DNA of 64,000 nt from an uncultured Paracoccaceae bacterium (GTDB lineage: Bacteria > Pseudomonadota > Alphaproteobacteria > Rhodobacterales > Rhodobacteraceae): positions 248,001 to 312,000 of the forward strand of contig CANMWG010000004.1 in the NCBI GenBank assembly GCA_947501555.1, read 5' to 3'. The notes under the pieces are model-generated. The model had not been told where the DNA came from. It ran no database searches and saw only the letters and a list, made by a program, of their open reading frames with translations. This document shows, one piece after another, positions 17,870-25,403 of this stretch. Numbering within the stretch: position 1 is the stretch's first letter; every line of letters begins with the position of its first letter. The translations under genes were made by a program, and so were the position numbers.

Positions 17870-18919
17870 TTATACAGCTTGCTCTCGGGTGTCATCTGTG
17901 TCTGACTTGACCGCTAGGTCCAATACACGTTGCAGTTTGGCACCGCGGGCAAAGTCTGGATCAGCAGACACTCCGGTACGAATTGCGGCGATAAATCGGG
18001 CAAAATTGCTTTGCACAGATGGGGTCTGCACGTCTGTCCAAGTGCCGGTCGTCAGGCCATCGCCCAGACAGGCACGCAACCGGCTATTGAAGTCCTCAAA
18101 ATGCACATCCAAACCACCTTTGGTACCGAAAATCTTGAGACGCAAATCATTGATATGACCGCTGGCAAACCGACTGGCATGGATCACGCCAACCGCACCA
18201 TTTTGCAACGATAAATGCATGGCCATGCTGTCATTTGCATCCAAGCGATAGGGGCCAATCTGGCCATCTTGCGCCTTGTCAAATGTCTTGAGGCGACACG
18301 ACACGCGGGTAGCATCCGACCCCGCAACAAAAGTGGCATAATCCAGAATATGAACGCCCACATCACCCAAGACACCCATTGAGCCATGGGCGGTCGAAAG
18401 GCGCCACAACCATTGATCTTCATTGCGCCAATCGCCCCATAAGGATTGGGTCAGCCAGCTTTGCAGATACGAGGCCTCAAAATGGCGCACCTCACCGATC
18501 TGACCACCCGCGACCATGGCTGCGGCATGCATCAAGGCGGGAACGCTGCGATAGGTCAAATTGACCATATTAATCACACCCGCAGCCTTGGCCGCAGCAG
18601 CCATTTCATCCGCATCGGCCATATTGGTGGCCAAAGGTTTTTCACACAAGACATGTTTGCCCGCCGCCAGAAATGGCAAGGTCGTGCGATGGTGCACAGC
18701 ATCGGGGGTGACATTCGACACCGCATCAAACTGATCCCAAGCAATGGCCTGCTCAACGGTTTGAAACGCGTTGGGAATGGCGTATTTGGCATTGAACGGC
18801 TGCTGGTTCTTAGGGCGGGGTTCAACCGAGGCAACGATTGAAACACCATCCATCTCGGCAAAGGCATCGGCATGATCTTGGGCCATGGCACCCGTGCCGA
18901 CGATCAAAACACGGATCAC
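17870..18919 (-). CDS. Gfo/Idh/MocA-family oxidoreductase
   Basis: This NAD(P)-dependent sugar or cyclitol dehydrogenase has 349 residues. The Rossmann start is VLIVGTGAMAQDHADAF. The catalytic-lysine motif CEKPLA is near residue 95. A second conserved block (GVLGDVGVHILDYATFVAG) holds the usual Asp/His near residues 175-185. It starts at GTG 18919, overlapping the upstream thuA-type gene by four bases (GTGA), so the two act together. In related bacteria such ThuA-Gfo pairs serve the oxidation of sugars such as trehalose, or of inositol-like substrates, to keto-derivatives. The exact substrate cannot be read from the sequence. Confidence 0.88.
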   Translation of the reverse strand: MIRVLIVGTGAMAQDHADAFAEMDGVSIVASVEPRPKNQQPFNAKYAIPNAFQTVEQAIAWDQFDAVSNVTPDAVHHRTTLPFLAAGKHVLCEKPLATNMADADEMAAAAKAAGVINMVNLTYRSVPALMHAAAMVAGGQIGEVRHFEASYLQSWLTQSLWGDWRNEDQWLWRLSTAHGSMGVLGDVGVHILDYATFVAGSDATRVSCRLKTFDKAQDGQIGPYRLDANDSMAMHLSLQNGAVGVIHASRFASGHINDLRLKIFGTKGGLDVHFEDFNSRLRACLGDGLTTGTWTDVQTPSVQSNFARFIAAIRTGVSADPDFARGAKLQRVLDLAVKSDTDDTREQAV

Positions 18920-19701
18920 TTAAAGCCCTCTTCGCCATCTTCATGTAGCCGGGGGCCGCGTTCGGAAATAGGTTCCAACGCCTGCGTAACTGGTACATTG
19001 GGGGTATCCGTGACACCCAACACACGGGCGATAGGATTATGGGCCCAACGAACGGCGTTGGTCAAAACCGTCTGAATATTGGCATCATGATAGGTCGGAT
19101 AGGTCTCATGACCGGGGCGGAAGTAAAACACATTGCCTGCACCGCGCTTATAGGTCAGGCCCGAACGAAATACCTCACCGCCCTGAAACCAGCTGATAAA
19201 GACGGTTTCCAGCGGCTCGGGCACACCAAAGGGCTCGCCATACATCTCTTCATGCTCAAGCGAGAAATGATCAGGCAGACCGGCAGCAATCGGATGATTG
19301 CGTGAGGTGACCCACAAACGCTCGCGCTCGCCCGCTTCACGCCAGGTCAGATTACAGGCCGATCCCATCAGCTGCTTGAACGGTTTGGCAAAATGGGTGG
19401 AATGCAACGCAATGAAGCCCATGCCGGACCAAACGGCCTCAACCACACGCTGGGAAACCTCGTCAGACACATCACCATGGGCTGCGTGGCCCCACCAAAG
19501 CAAGACATCCGTTTCAGCCAAGCGGTCAACAGTCAAACCGTGGTCGGGCTCCTGCAAGGTGGCAGTCGACGCGGTGATACCACCAGCGGCATTCAAGGTC
19601 TGGGCAATCGCACCATGAATGCCCGTTGGATACAGATCCGACACGATCTGATTTGTCTGCTCATGGACATTCTCGCCCCAGACAACCGCACGAATTGACA
19701 T
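18916..19701 (-). CDS. thuA: ThuA-like (trehalose utilisation) protein
   Basis: The 261-residue protein belongs to the ThuA family (class I glutamine-amidotransferase-like fold) and acts with a Gfo/Idh/MocA dehydrogenase in sugar breakdown. Typical stretches are VVWGENVHEQ at the start, LLWWGHAAHGDVSD, GMGFIALHSTHFAKPFK and FYFRPGHETYPTYH. An in-frame ATG at 19710 lies directly against the GGGAG ribosome binding site with no spacer, whereas ATG 19701 has nine bases, so 19701 is taken as the start. A LacI-type palindrome sits just upstream. A trehalose-specific role is only inferred from the family name. Confidence 0.85.
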   Translation of the reverse strand: MSIRAVVWGENVHEQTNQIVSDLYPTGIHGAIAQTLNAAGGITASTATLQEPDHGLTVDRLAETDVLLWWGHAAHGDVSDEVSQRVVEAVWSGMGFIALHSTHFAKPFKQLMGSACNLTWREAGERERLWVTSRNHPIAAGLPDHFSLEHEEMYGEPFGVPEPLETVFISWFQGGEVFRSGLTYKRGAGNVFYFRPGHETYPTYHDANIQTVLTNAVRWAHNPIARVLGVTDTPNVPVTQALEPISERGPRLHEDGEEGFK

Positions 19702-19713
19702 TTCTGACATCTC

Positions 19714-19727
19714 CCAAAGCGCTTTGG
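19714..19727. promoter_or_regulatory. LacI-family operator overlapping the thuA ribosome binding site
   Basis: The perfect 14-bp palindrome CCAAAGC/GCTTTGG has the central CG typical of LacI/GalR operators. Its right half, read on the minus strand, runs directly into GGGAG, the thuA ribosome binding site. A repressor bound here would block the promoter or early transcription. No LacI gene is in the window. Confidence 0.65.
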
Positions 19728-19904
19728 ATGCAGTTTTAGGGTCAAATCAGGGAAAGACAAGCGCCCAATTCGGGTGCCGGTGACGTTAGGCGCAATCTCG
19801 GTGACAAAGGCAATCGCAGCAGACAATCTTCCCCTGAATGCAGACTGGACTTGGTCGGACGGTCGTACTAGTCAATTTGCGGTAGATTAACGAGGCGACA
19901 GCAT

Positions 19905-20342
19905 ATGATGAAGAAACTCGTGAAAAACATTGTGATCTTTGCTGTTGCCCTTGGTATCGTCCAGGTTGGTGCGATGATTTATTTCGGCAAAGTCCATGCA
20001 GATCTCGCAGAACGATACGCGCTGTCAGAAGCAGGGCTGGAATATGCGACGACCTGCGAGAACCGGTTGAACTGGCATGATCAGGAATTGAATTCAGGGC
20101 GCGAAACGCTGGATGGGTGCGGTTGTATAGCGGGTCGTGTGGCTGCGGATTATCCTGACGATATGGCGGCGGCGACTGTCGTAGTCGAAGACATGATCAA
20201 TTGGTTGGTGCTTGAGGACGGTGAAGAGGCCGACTGGGCCTCTCTGGCAGCAGAAGCCGACATCGATGAAGGCGCGTACAGTAGCCTGTTGGTTGCGAGT
20301 TTGGATGCAATGGGTGCATGCAACGTCAGCAGCGAAAGTTGA
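19905..20342 (+). CDS. Hypothetical membrane-anchored protein
   Basis: The 145-residue protein has one N-terminal membrane helix (about 7-27, IVIFAVALGIVQVGAMIYFG) and an acidic, presumably periplasmic domain. Four cysteines stand out: TTCENRL, the pair in DGCGCIAG, and GAC near the C-terminus. These could form disulfides or bind a ligand, but no known motif fits. A second ATG directly follows the first, and GAGG lies upstream of both. It stands alone between the thuA operator region and idi. I do not recognise a family. Confidence 0.65.
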   Translation: MMKKLVKNIVIFAVALGIVQVGAMIYFGKVHADLAERYALSEAGLEYATTCENRLNWHDQELNSGRETLDGCGCIAGRVAADYPDDMAAATVVVEDMINWLVLEDGEEADWASLAAEADIDEGAYSSLLVASLDAMGACNVSSES

Positions 20343-20398
20343 ATAGACGTCAGGTCAAGAAAGTGGCGCTTTAACGGTTCGTGTCAAACCTATCGTAT

Positions 20399-20432
20399 GT
20401 ACGCAGTATTTATGCCATCTGTACGCAGTATT
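20399..20432. repeat. 13-bp direct repeat upstream of idi
   Basis: TGTACGCAGTATT occurs at 20399-20411 and again at 20420-20432, a 21-bp period equal to two helical turns. It lies 40-75 bp upstream of the idi start, where a regulator dimer or promoter would bind. The regulator is unknown. Confidence 0.5.
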
Positions 20433-20474
20433 GCACCTTGCGCATCTGACGCGACTGGTGTCACCGTTGCGCAC

Positions 20475-21005
20475 ATGACGATCATGATCCCGGCCTGGGT
20501 AGACGGCACGTTGAAACCCGTTGAAAAGCTAGAAGCGCATCAGCGCGGGCTGAAGCATAAGGCTGTCAGCGTCTTTGTGCTGAACAAGGGGCAGGTGCTG
20601 ATCCAACAACGTGCAATGCATAAATATCATACGCCAGGTCACTGGGCGAACACCTGTTGTACGCATCCCGCATGGGATGAAGACCCTGCTGATTGTGCTG
20701 TGCGGCGTTTGGAGGAAGAGCTTGGAATTAAAGGGCTTTACCCTTCGCACCGCGACGAAATCGAATATAAGGCCGATGTAGGTAACGGGCTGACCGAACA
20801 TGAGGTGGTGCAGGTCTATGTCGCCGATGCGCCGGACAACCTGCAGTTCAAGCCTAACCCCGATGAGGTCATGGCAACCCGTTGGGTCGACTTTCACGAA
20901 TTGTCGGCTGACGTTGCCCAGCATCCGGCCAAATACACGCCTTGGCTGCGCATTTACTTGCAAGACTATACCGCAGCCATTTTCGGCGACCTGATGCGCG
21001 CCTAG
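20475..21005 (+). CDS. idi: Isopentenyl-diphosphate delta-isomerase, type I
   Basis: Idi interconverts isopentenyl and dimethylallyl diphosphate for carotenoids, quinones and bacteriochlorophyll tails. From ATG 20475 the protein has 176 residues, normal for type I enzymes; an upstream in-frame ATG would add 26 unusual residues. Motifs include HKAVSVFVLNKGQVLIQQRA, WANTCCTHPAWDED (catalytic Cys in NTCCTHP) and the Nudix-type RRLEEELGI, with later EHEVVQVY. The stop codon TAG is part of the CTAG target site at which a 260-bp mobile element has inserted. In phototrophic relatives idi is often linked to pigment genes. Confidence 0.94.
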   Translation: MTIMIPAWVDGTLKPVEKLEAHQRGLKHKAVSVFVLNKGQVLIQQRAMHKYHTPGHWANTCCTHPAWDEDPADCAVRRLEEELGIKGLYPSHRDEIEYKADVGNGLTEHEVVQVYVADAPDNLQFKPNPDEVMATRWVDFHELSADVAQHPAKYTPWLRIYLQDYTAAIFGDLMRA

Positions 21006-21269
21006 GGTCAAGACCCATTAATCTTACACCGTCAGTTTGTCAGATTTTTTCTCTGACAAGAAGCATCTGCGCAAGAATAGTGGTTCTATTTCAAGCAGAT
21101 GTGCCGCTGCTCAGAGGGAAAATCCGCCAAACCCGGAGGGCGAAGATTTCACATCATCTCAGCGGCGTGCGCCGCTTGGCCGTAGAACAACTATGGCCGC
21201 TCAGCGCAAACCACTGATATTTCGTGAAATCGCCGCTGACGGTGCAAGATTAATGGGTCCTGACCCTAG
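21002..21269. mobile_element. 260-bp MITE, copy 1, with CTAG target duplication
   Basis: The element spans 21006-21265 and is flanked by CTAG at 21002-21005 and 21266-21269. Its terminal inverted repeats are about 30 bp long with two mismatches, beginning GGTCAAGACCCATTAATC on the left and GGTCAGGACCCATTAATC on the right (read inward). Internal hairpins are present, for example TTGTCAGA/TCTGACAA at 21037-21059. It has no transposase. An open frame inside reads MSDFFSDKK and is shared with copy 2, but it is only passenger sequence. The ends and CTAG targets suggest mobilisation by an IS5-type transposase. A second copy of identical length lies inverted at 50790-51057. Confidence 0.88.
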
Positions 21270-21326
21270 GGCCTTTCCGTTTTGCCCGTTCCGGTGTTTA
21301 TGGAGGCGGAAGAAAAGGATACGGCA

Positions 21327-21857
21327 ATGGCATTTTGGGTTTTCGGATACGGGTCACTGTTGTGGAACCCTGGCTTTACCCCCGCACGCAAAATCACGGC
21401 GTGTTTGCACGACTATCATCGCAGCTTCTGTATGCTTTCCATACATCACCGTGGGTCCGAAGATGACCCCGGTTTGGTGCTGGCACTTGATAAACAACTC
21501 GGTAGTCGTTGCACCGGAGTGGCATTTCAGGTGGCCGAGAACGAGGAAGACGACGTCCTAGCAATGCTCCGTGAACGCGAACTGATTTCATCTGCATATT
21601 ACGAAGACACCGTCGATCTGGTGACGGAAGACGGCGACACCATTCAGGCGCTGGCTTATATTATCAAGCCCGATCACGTACAATATTGCCAGTTCGGGTT
21701 GGAAAAACAGGCGCAAATGATTGCACATGCAATTGGCGAGCGCGGCCCAAACACCGAATATCTGTTCAACACGGTCGATCACCTGAACCAGCTTGGAATC
21801 AAGGATGATGACTTGGCTTGGCTGAACCAACGGGTGCGTGCCCTGACTGCAACATAA
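21327..21857 (+). CDS. chaC: ChaC-like gamma-glutamylcyclotransferase
   Basis: ChaC enzymes cleave glutathione to 5-oxoproline and Cys-Gly. The protein starts at ATG 21327 with AGGA about seven bases upstream and has 176 residues. The hallmark FGYGSLLWNPGF lies at the N-terminus (residues 4-15), giving the YGSL substrate loop. The catalytic glutamate is expected in the stretch LRERELISSAYY. The gene starts 57 bp after the MITE, so its promoter may have been changed by the insertion. The next gene begins 90 bp downstream. Confidence 0.9.
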   Translation: MAFWVFGYGSLLWNPGFTPARKITACLHDYHRSFCMLSIHHRGSEDDPGLVLALDKQLGSRCTGVAFQVAENEEDDVLAMLRERELISSAYYEDTVDLVTEDGDTIQALAYIIKPDHVQYCQFGLEKQAQMIAHAIGERGPNTEYLFNTVDHLNQLGIKDDDLAWLNQRVRALTAT

Positions 21858-21946
21858 GCTAAATCGAATTTTATTTGGGTTTGCGCGCGTACCGCCATAT
21901 GGTGCTATCGGAGCAGCAACAGAACACAATATGAGGACTCCCTCCC

Positions 21947-23095
21947 TTGTTGGACAAACGGGAACCCAAGGCACAGCCGCAGTTTTCACAACCTATCCGC
22001 CAAATTCTGTTCATGTTGACAGTCTTGGGGCTGGTCGGGGCTGGCTTCTACCTTGGATTTGAGCAGATCACAGCGATCTACCAATCGAACCCTTACCTGA
22101 ATGGTGTCATCCTTGCGGTGTTCGTCCTTGGGGTGCTTTCCTGCATTAATCAGGTCTTCTTGCTGATCAAATCAGTGCGCTGGATCGAAAGATTCGCCAA
22201 AGACGCTGGCGGGCACTCTTATGTTGCGGCACCTTCGTTGCTGGCACCGCTCGCGACCTTGCTGCGATCGCGCGGAGCACGGACCCAGGTGTCATCGACC
22301 TCGGGCCGGTCGATCCTTGATTCTGTGGCACAGCGGATCGACGAAGATCGCGAAATCACCCGCTATATCGGCAACGTGCTAATTTTCCTGGGGCTTTTGG
22401 GAACCTTCTATGGGTTGGCTACGACGGTCCCGGCATTGGTCGAAACCATAAGGTCACTGAATGCGGGTGAAGGGGAATCAGGGGCAGACATTTTTGCCCG
22501 GCTGCAAGCGGGGCTTGAGGCACAGCTTGGCGGCATGGGTACTGCGTTTTCCAGCTCACTTCTTGGGCTGGCCGGGTCGCTTATCGTTGGGCTTTTGGAA
22601 CTGTTCGCAGGACATGGCCAAAACAGGTTCTATCGCGAGCTAGAAGAATGGCTTTCGACGATCACACGTGTCGGGTTGGACGGCGAGGAAAGTGGCAGCG
22701 CCGATATGGGCGTCATGGGTGCGTTTGTTGATCAATTGGGCGAGTTGATTGATACAATCCAAATGATGATGGGCCAAACAGACGCTGATCGGGAAGAGAA
22801 CGACAGGCGCTTTGCAAATCTTGCGGCAGCCGTTGAACAATTGGCACAGATTGGCGGTTCCGATAACACGACTGAGTTGATGACCCGTGTCGCTGAAGGG
22901 CAGGAAACCCTGATCAAGAAGCTGGATGATAGCGGGATGGAAGGGATCGACGCCGAAAGCCGGATGCGGCTCCGCTCAATTGACGTGCAACTTTTGCGTA
23001 TCCTTGAGGAAATGTCGGCGGGTCGTCAGGAAAGTGTGGGCGACTTGCGTCGGGACCTTGCCGTTTTGGCAAACACGATCAAAGACAGAGGTTGA
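21947..23095 (+). CDS. MotA/TolQ/ExbB-like proton channel protein with helical tail
   Basis: The 382-residue protein has four membrane segments (about 18-40, 50-72, 143-163 and 200-226). The third and fourth carry the family signature (YIGNVLIFLGLLGTFYGLAT, then GMGTAFSSSLLGLAGSLIVG). A charged, helical cytoplasmic tail covers about 240-382. The start is TTG 21947 (or the next TTG), nine bases after AGGA. It is followed three bases later by an OmpA-domain protein with a MotB-like helix, so the two should form a MotAB- or ExbBD-like motor. It is distinct from the flagellar motA in the same window. The load it drives is unknown. Confidence 0.85.
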   Translation: MLDKREPKAQPQFSQPIRQILFMLTVLGLVGAGFYLGFEQITAIYQSNPYLNGVILAVFVLGVLSCINQVFLLIKSVRWIERFAKDAGGHSYVAAPSLLAPLATLLRSRGARTQVSSTSGRSILDSVAQRIDEDREITRYIGNVLIFLGLLGTFYGLATTVPALVETIRSLNAGEGESGADIFARLQAGLEAQLGGMGTAFSSSLLGLAGSLIVGLLELFAGHGQNRFYRELEEWLSTITRVGLDGEESGSADMGVMGAFVDQLGELIDTIQMMMGQTDADREENDRRFANLAAAVEQLAQIGGSDNTTELMTRVAEGQETLIKKLDDSGMEGIDAESRMRLRSIDVQLLRILEEMSAGRQESVGDLRRDLAVLANTIKDRG

Positions 23096-23098
23096 TCC

Positions 23099-24805
23099 AT
23101 GGCGCTGAGCCGCAGATCATCTAATCGGTTTCAAAACGCGATCTGGCCGGGGTTCGTGGACGCGATGACCGGGCTATTGCTTGTTTTGATGTTCGTGCTG
23201 ACGATCTTTATGGTGATCCAGTTTGTGTTGCGCGAGACAATTACAGGCCAAGCGAGCGAATTAGATGCGCTTGGTGTTGAAGTGGCAAACCTCGCGGCCA
23301 CCCTTGGGCTGGAACGCGACCGCAACGCAGCACTCACTTCAGATCTTGATGCCGCATCAGCCGAGGCTGAGCGTCAGAGCGGCCGTATCGCTACCCTCAT
23401 TGCGGAACGTGAAGCGCAAGATCAGGCCTTGGCTGCCGCCCAGAGCGAAATCACGCAATTTGAGGCACAGGTTGCAGGCCTGCTCAGCGAACGTGACGAT
23501 GCGTTGTCCAATGTCGCGGCGCTGGAAACCACACAGGCCGAACTTTTGACGCAACAAGAGGCGCTGAACCTGGCCTTGGCCCAAGCCCGAACTGAGATTG
23601 ACGCGGGAACGGAAGCAGCCCGACTGGCCGCGGCCCGGCGTGAAGCACTTGAGGCTTTGGTCGCCGATTTGGAAACCGAAAATGATGAAAATGCGGCGCG
23701 ATTGACCGAACTGCAAACAGCCCAGTTGACTGAAAACGCAGCGGCTGCGGCATTGCGCGAACGACTTGCCAATGCCGACACCGAATTGACGGCGATGACG
23801 TTGAACTTGGAACAACAACGGCGCGAAGCAGAAGAAACACTGACGTTGCTGGCTGCCGCGCGGACGGCGCAGATCGAGTTGGACGCCTTGCGTGCCTCAC
23901 TTGAGGGTGAAAATAGCGAAATGGCCGCGCAACTGGCCGAGGCGCGCGCCCAGATTGCGCGCTTGCAGGGCAATCAAACCAGTCAGGGCAATGAGGTTGA
24001 ACGGCAAGCCGCCCTACTGGCGCTCGCAAACCAACAATTGGCCGCAGAAGAGGCGTTGTCTGCCGAAAGCCAGCGACAGGTTGTCTTGCTCAATGAGCAG
24101 GTGACCGAATTACGTGAGCAGGTTGGCAATCTGCAATCCTTGCTGAACTTGGCAGAGGATGCAGACCGCGAAGCGCAGGTGCAAATCGAAACCCTGGGTT
24201 CGCAACTGAACACGGCACTGGCTCGCGTTGTGTCGGAAGAACGGCAGCGCCGTGCATTGGAAGAGGCCGAACGCTTGCGGCTGGAAAATGAAACCGCCCG
24301 GCTTGAAGAAGAGGCCGAACGATTGGCGGCCGAGGCCGAGGATTTGTCCCGCTTTAAGTCAGATTTCTTTGGCCAATTGCGCGAAGTGCTTGAAGGGCAG
24401 GATCGGGTCCGAATCGAAGGCGACCGCTTTATCTTTGCGTCCGAAGTTCTGTTCCAACCCGGTAGCGCCACATTGTCCCCTGCAGGCGAAGCCGAAATCG
24501 CCAGCATTGCTGATCTGTTGCAAAACATCGCCACTGATATTCCGCCCGGAATTGATTGGATCATCCGGGTCGATGGCCACACCGACAATATCCCGGTCAG
24601 CCGGAATGGGCGTTTTGCGGACAACTGGGAACTGAGCCAAGCGCGCGCCTTGTCGGTTGTGCGTTTCATGACGGAAGAGTTGGGCTTTGATCAGCGACGG
24701 CTGGCGGCAAATGGTTTTGGTGAATACCAACCCATCAATCCATTGGATACACCCGAGGCCCGTGCGCAAAATCGGCGAATCGAATTGAAACTGACTGAAC
24801 GCTAA
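23099..24805 (+). CDS. MotB-like protein with long coiled coil and OmpA domain
   Basis: The 568-residue protein has one N-terminal membrane helix (about 20-45) with FVDAMTGLLLVLMFVLTIFM. The Asp of FVDAM is placed like the MotB proton-binding residue. A very long coiled coil follows (about 50-420, dense in E, A, L, Q and R). The C-terminal OmpA-like peptidoglycan-binding domain (about 430-568) includes RVDGHTDNIPV, NWELSQARALSVV and AQNRRIELKL. It would span the periplasm from membrane to cell wall. It is co-transcribed with the ExbB/MotA-like gene. The layout resembles the ZorA/ZorB pair, but no other Zorya gene is present. Confidence 0.87.
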   Translation: MALSRRSSNRFQNAIWPGFVDAMTGLLLVLMFVLTIFMVIQFVLRETITGQASELDALGVEVANLAATLGLERDRNAALTSDLDAASAEAERQSGRIATLIAEREAQDQALAAAQSEITQFEAQVAGLLSERDDALSNVAALETTQAELLTQQEALNLALAQARTEIDAGTEAARLAAARREALEALVADLETENDENAARLTELQTAQLTENAAAAALRERLANADTELTAMTLNLEQQRREAEETLTLLAAARTAQIELDALRASLEGENSEMAAQLAEARAQIARLQGNQTSQGNEVERQAALLALANQQLAAEEALSAESQRQVVLLNEQVTELREQVGNLQSLLNLAEDADREAQVQIETLGSQLNTALARVVSEERQRRALEEAERLRLENETARLEEEAERLAAEAEDLSRFKSDFFGQLREVLEGQDRVRIEGDRFIFASEVLFQPGSATLSPAGEAEIASIADLLQNIATDIPPGIDWIIRVDGHTDNIPVSRNGRFADNWELSQARALSVVRFMTEELGFDQRRLAANGFGEYQPINPLDTPEARAQNRRIELKLTER

Positions 24806-24809
24806 CCCC

Positions 24810-25313
24810 CTACGGTATGTCGACAAAGCGTATATCACGGCCCACACATTCTGCTGCATCAGGTGGCTCCCACATTTCGGATGCCGTTGCGAAAATCGCA
24901 TCAGTCACCTCCATCGCATAGGATTCGCCCTTTTCGATATTGCGTTTGCGGACGCGGGCAAGGCGTTCCGGCATTGGTGCGTCCAGCACGTGAACAACAT
25001 ATGCTGCCCCTATGTCATTCAGACGCGCATAATAGTTCTTGCGGCTTTCACGTTGTAGCAAACCCAGTTCCACAATTGCATCGTGATCAGTGCCGAGCAA
25101 ACCTTGGGCCACATCTGTTATCTGATCGATGCAACGCTGTTTTCGTGCAGCGTACCACTCCCATAGGCCTCGATCAGGCCGGTCGGGCCGAAACAAGGTC
25201 ACAAACCATGCGTCTAGAATAAGCGGGGGTGTCCGCAGTTCTTGTCCTAGCTTGTTTGCAAACGTTGTTTTCCCAGCCCCGACAGGGCCTTCGATGACAT
25301 GGAAACAAGGCAT
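24810..25313 (-). CDS. P-loop kinase-like ATPase
   Basis: The 167-residue protein has a Walker A motif at the very start (IEGPVGAGKTTFANKL, GPVGAGKT at residues 9-16), followed by an Asp (LILDAWFV) in the position seen in small-molecule kinases. An Arg-rich lid region (RLARVRKRNIEKGESY) lies near residues 115-130. The fold is that of AAA_33/zeta-toxin or chloramphenicol-phosphotransferase-like kinases, so transfer of phosphate to a small molecule is likely. Its 3' end meets that of the OmpA-domain gene with four bases between. The target is unknown. Confidence 0.75.
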   Translation of the reverse strand: MPCFHVIEGPVGAGKTTFANKLGQELRTPPLILDAWFVTLFRPDRPDRGLWEWYAARKQRCIDQITDVAQGLLGTDHDAIVELGLLQRESRKNYYARLNDIGAAYVVHVLDAPMPERLARVRKRNIEKGESYAMEVTDAIFATASEMWEPPDAAECVGRDIRFVDIP

Positions 25314-25346
25314 TTTGTCTATCTTTTTTCGGCATATTATGGACCC

Positions 25347-25379
25347 AAAAAAACCCGCCCTCGCGATGAGGACGGGTTT
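25347..25379 (-). terminator. Intrinsic terminator downstream of clpA
   Basis: On the minus strand a 12-bp stem (AAACCCGTCCTC/GAGGGCGGGTTT, one mismatch, loop ATCGC) is followed by a run of seven T. It lies 25 bp after the clpA stop and before the P-loop kinase start. Confidence 0.88.
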
Positions 25380-25403
25380 CTATTCTTGATAAGAACGCCT
25401 TGA

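Noticed and set aside
21037-21561. Open frame starting MSDFFSDKK across the MITE and into chaC
   Set aside because: The first part is MITE passenger sequence shared with copy 2, and the rest runs out of frame through chaC, a clear gene.
21947-24805. Zorya anti-phage system
   Set aside because: Only a ZorA/ZorB-like pair is seen. ZorC, ZorD or ZorE are absent; the neighbours are chaC, a P-loop kinase and clpA, which look like core genes.
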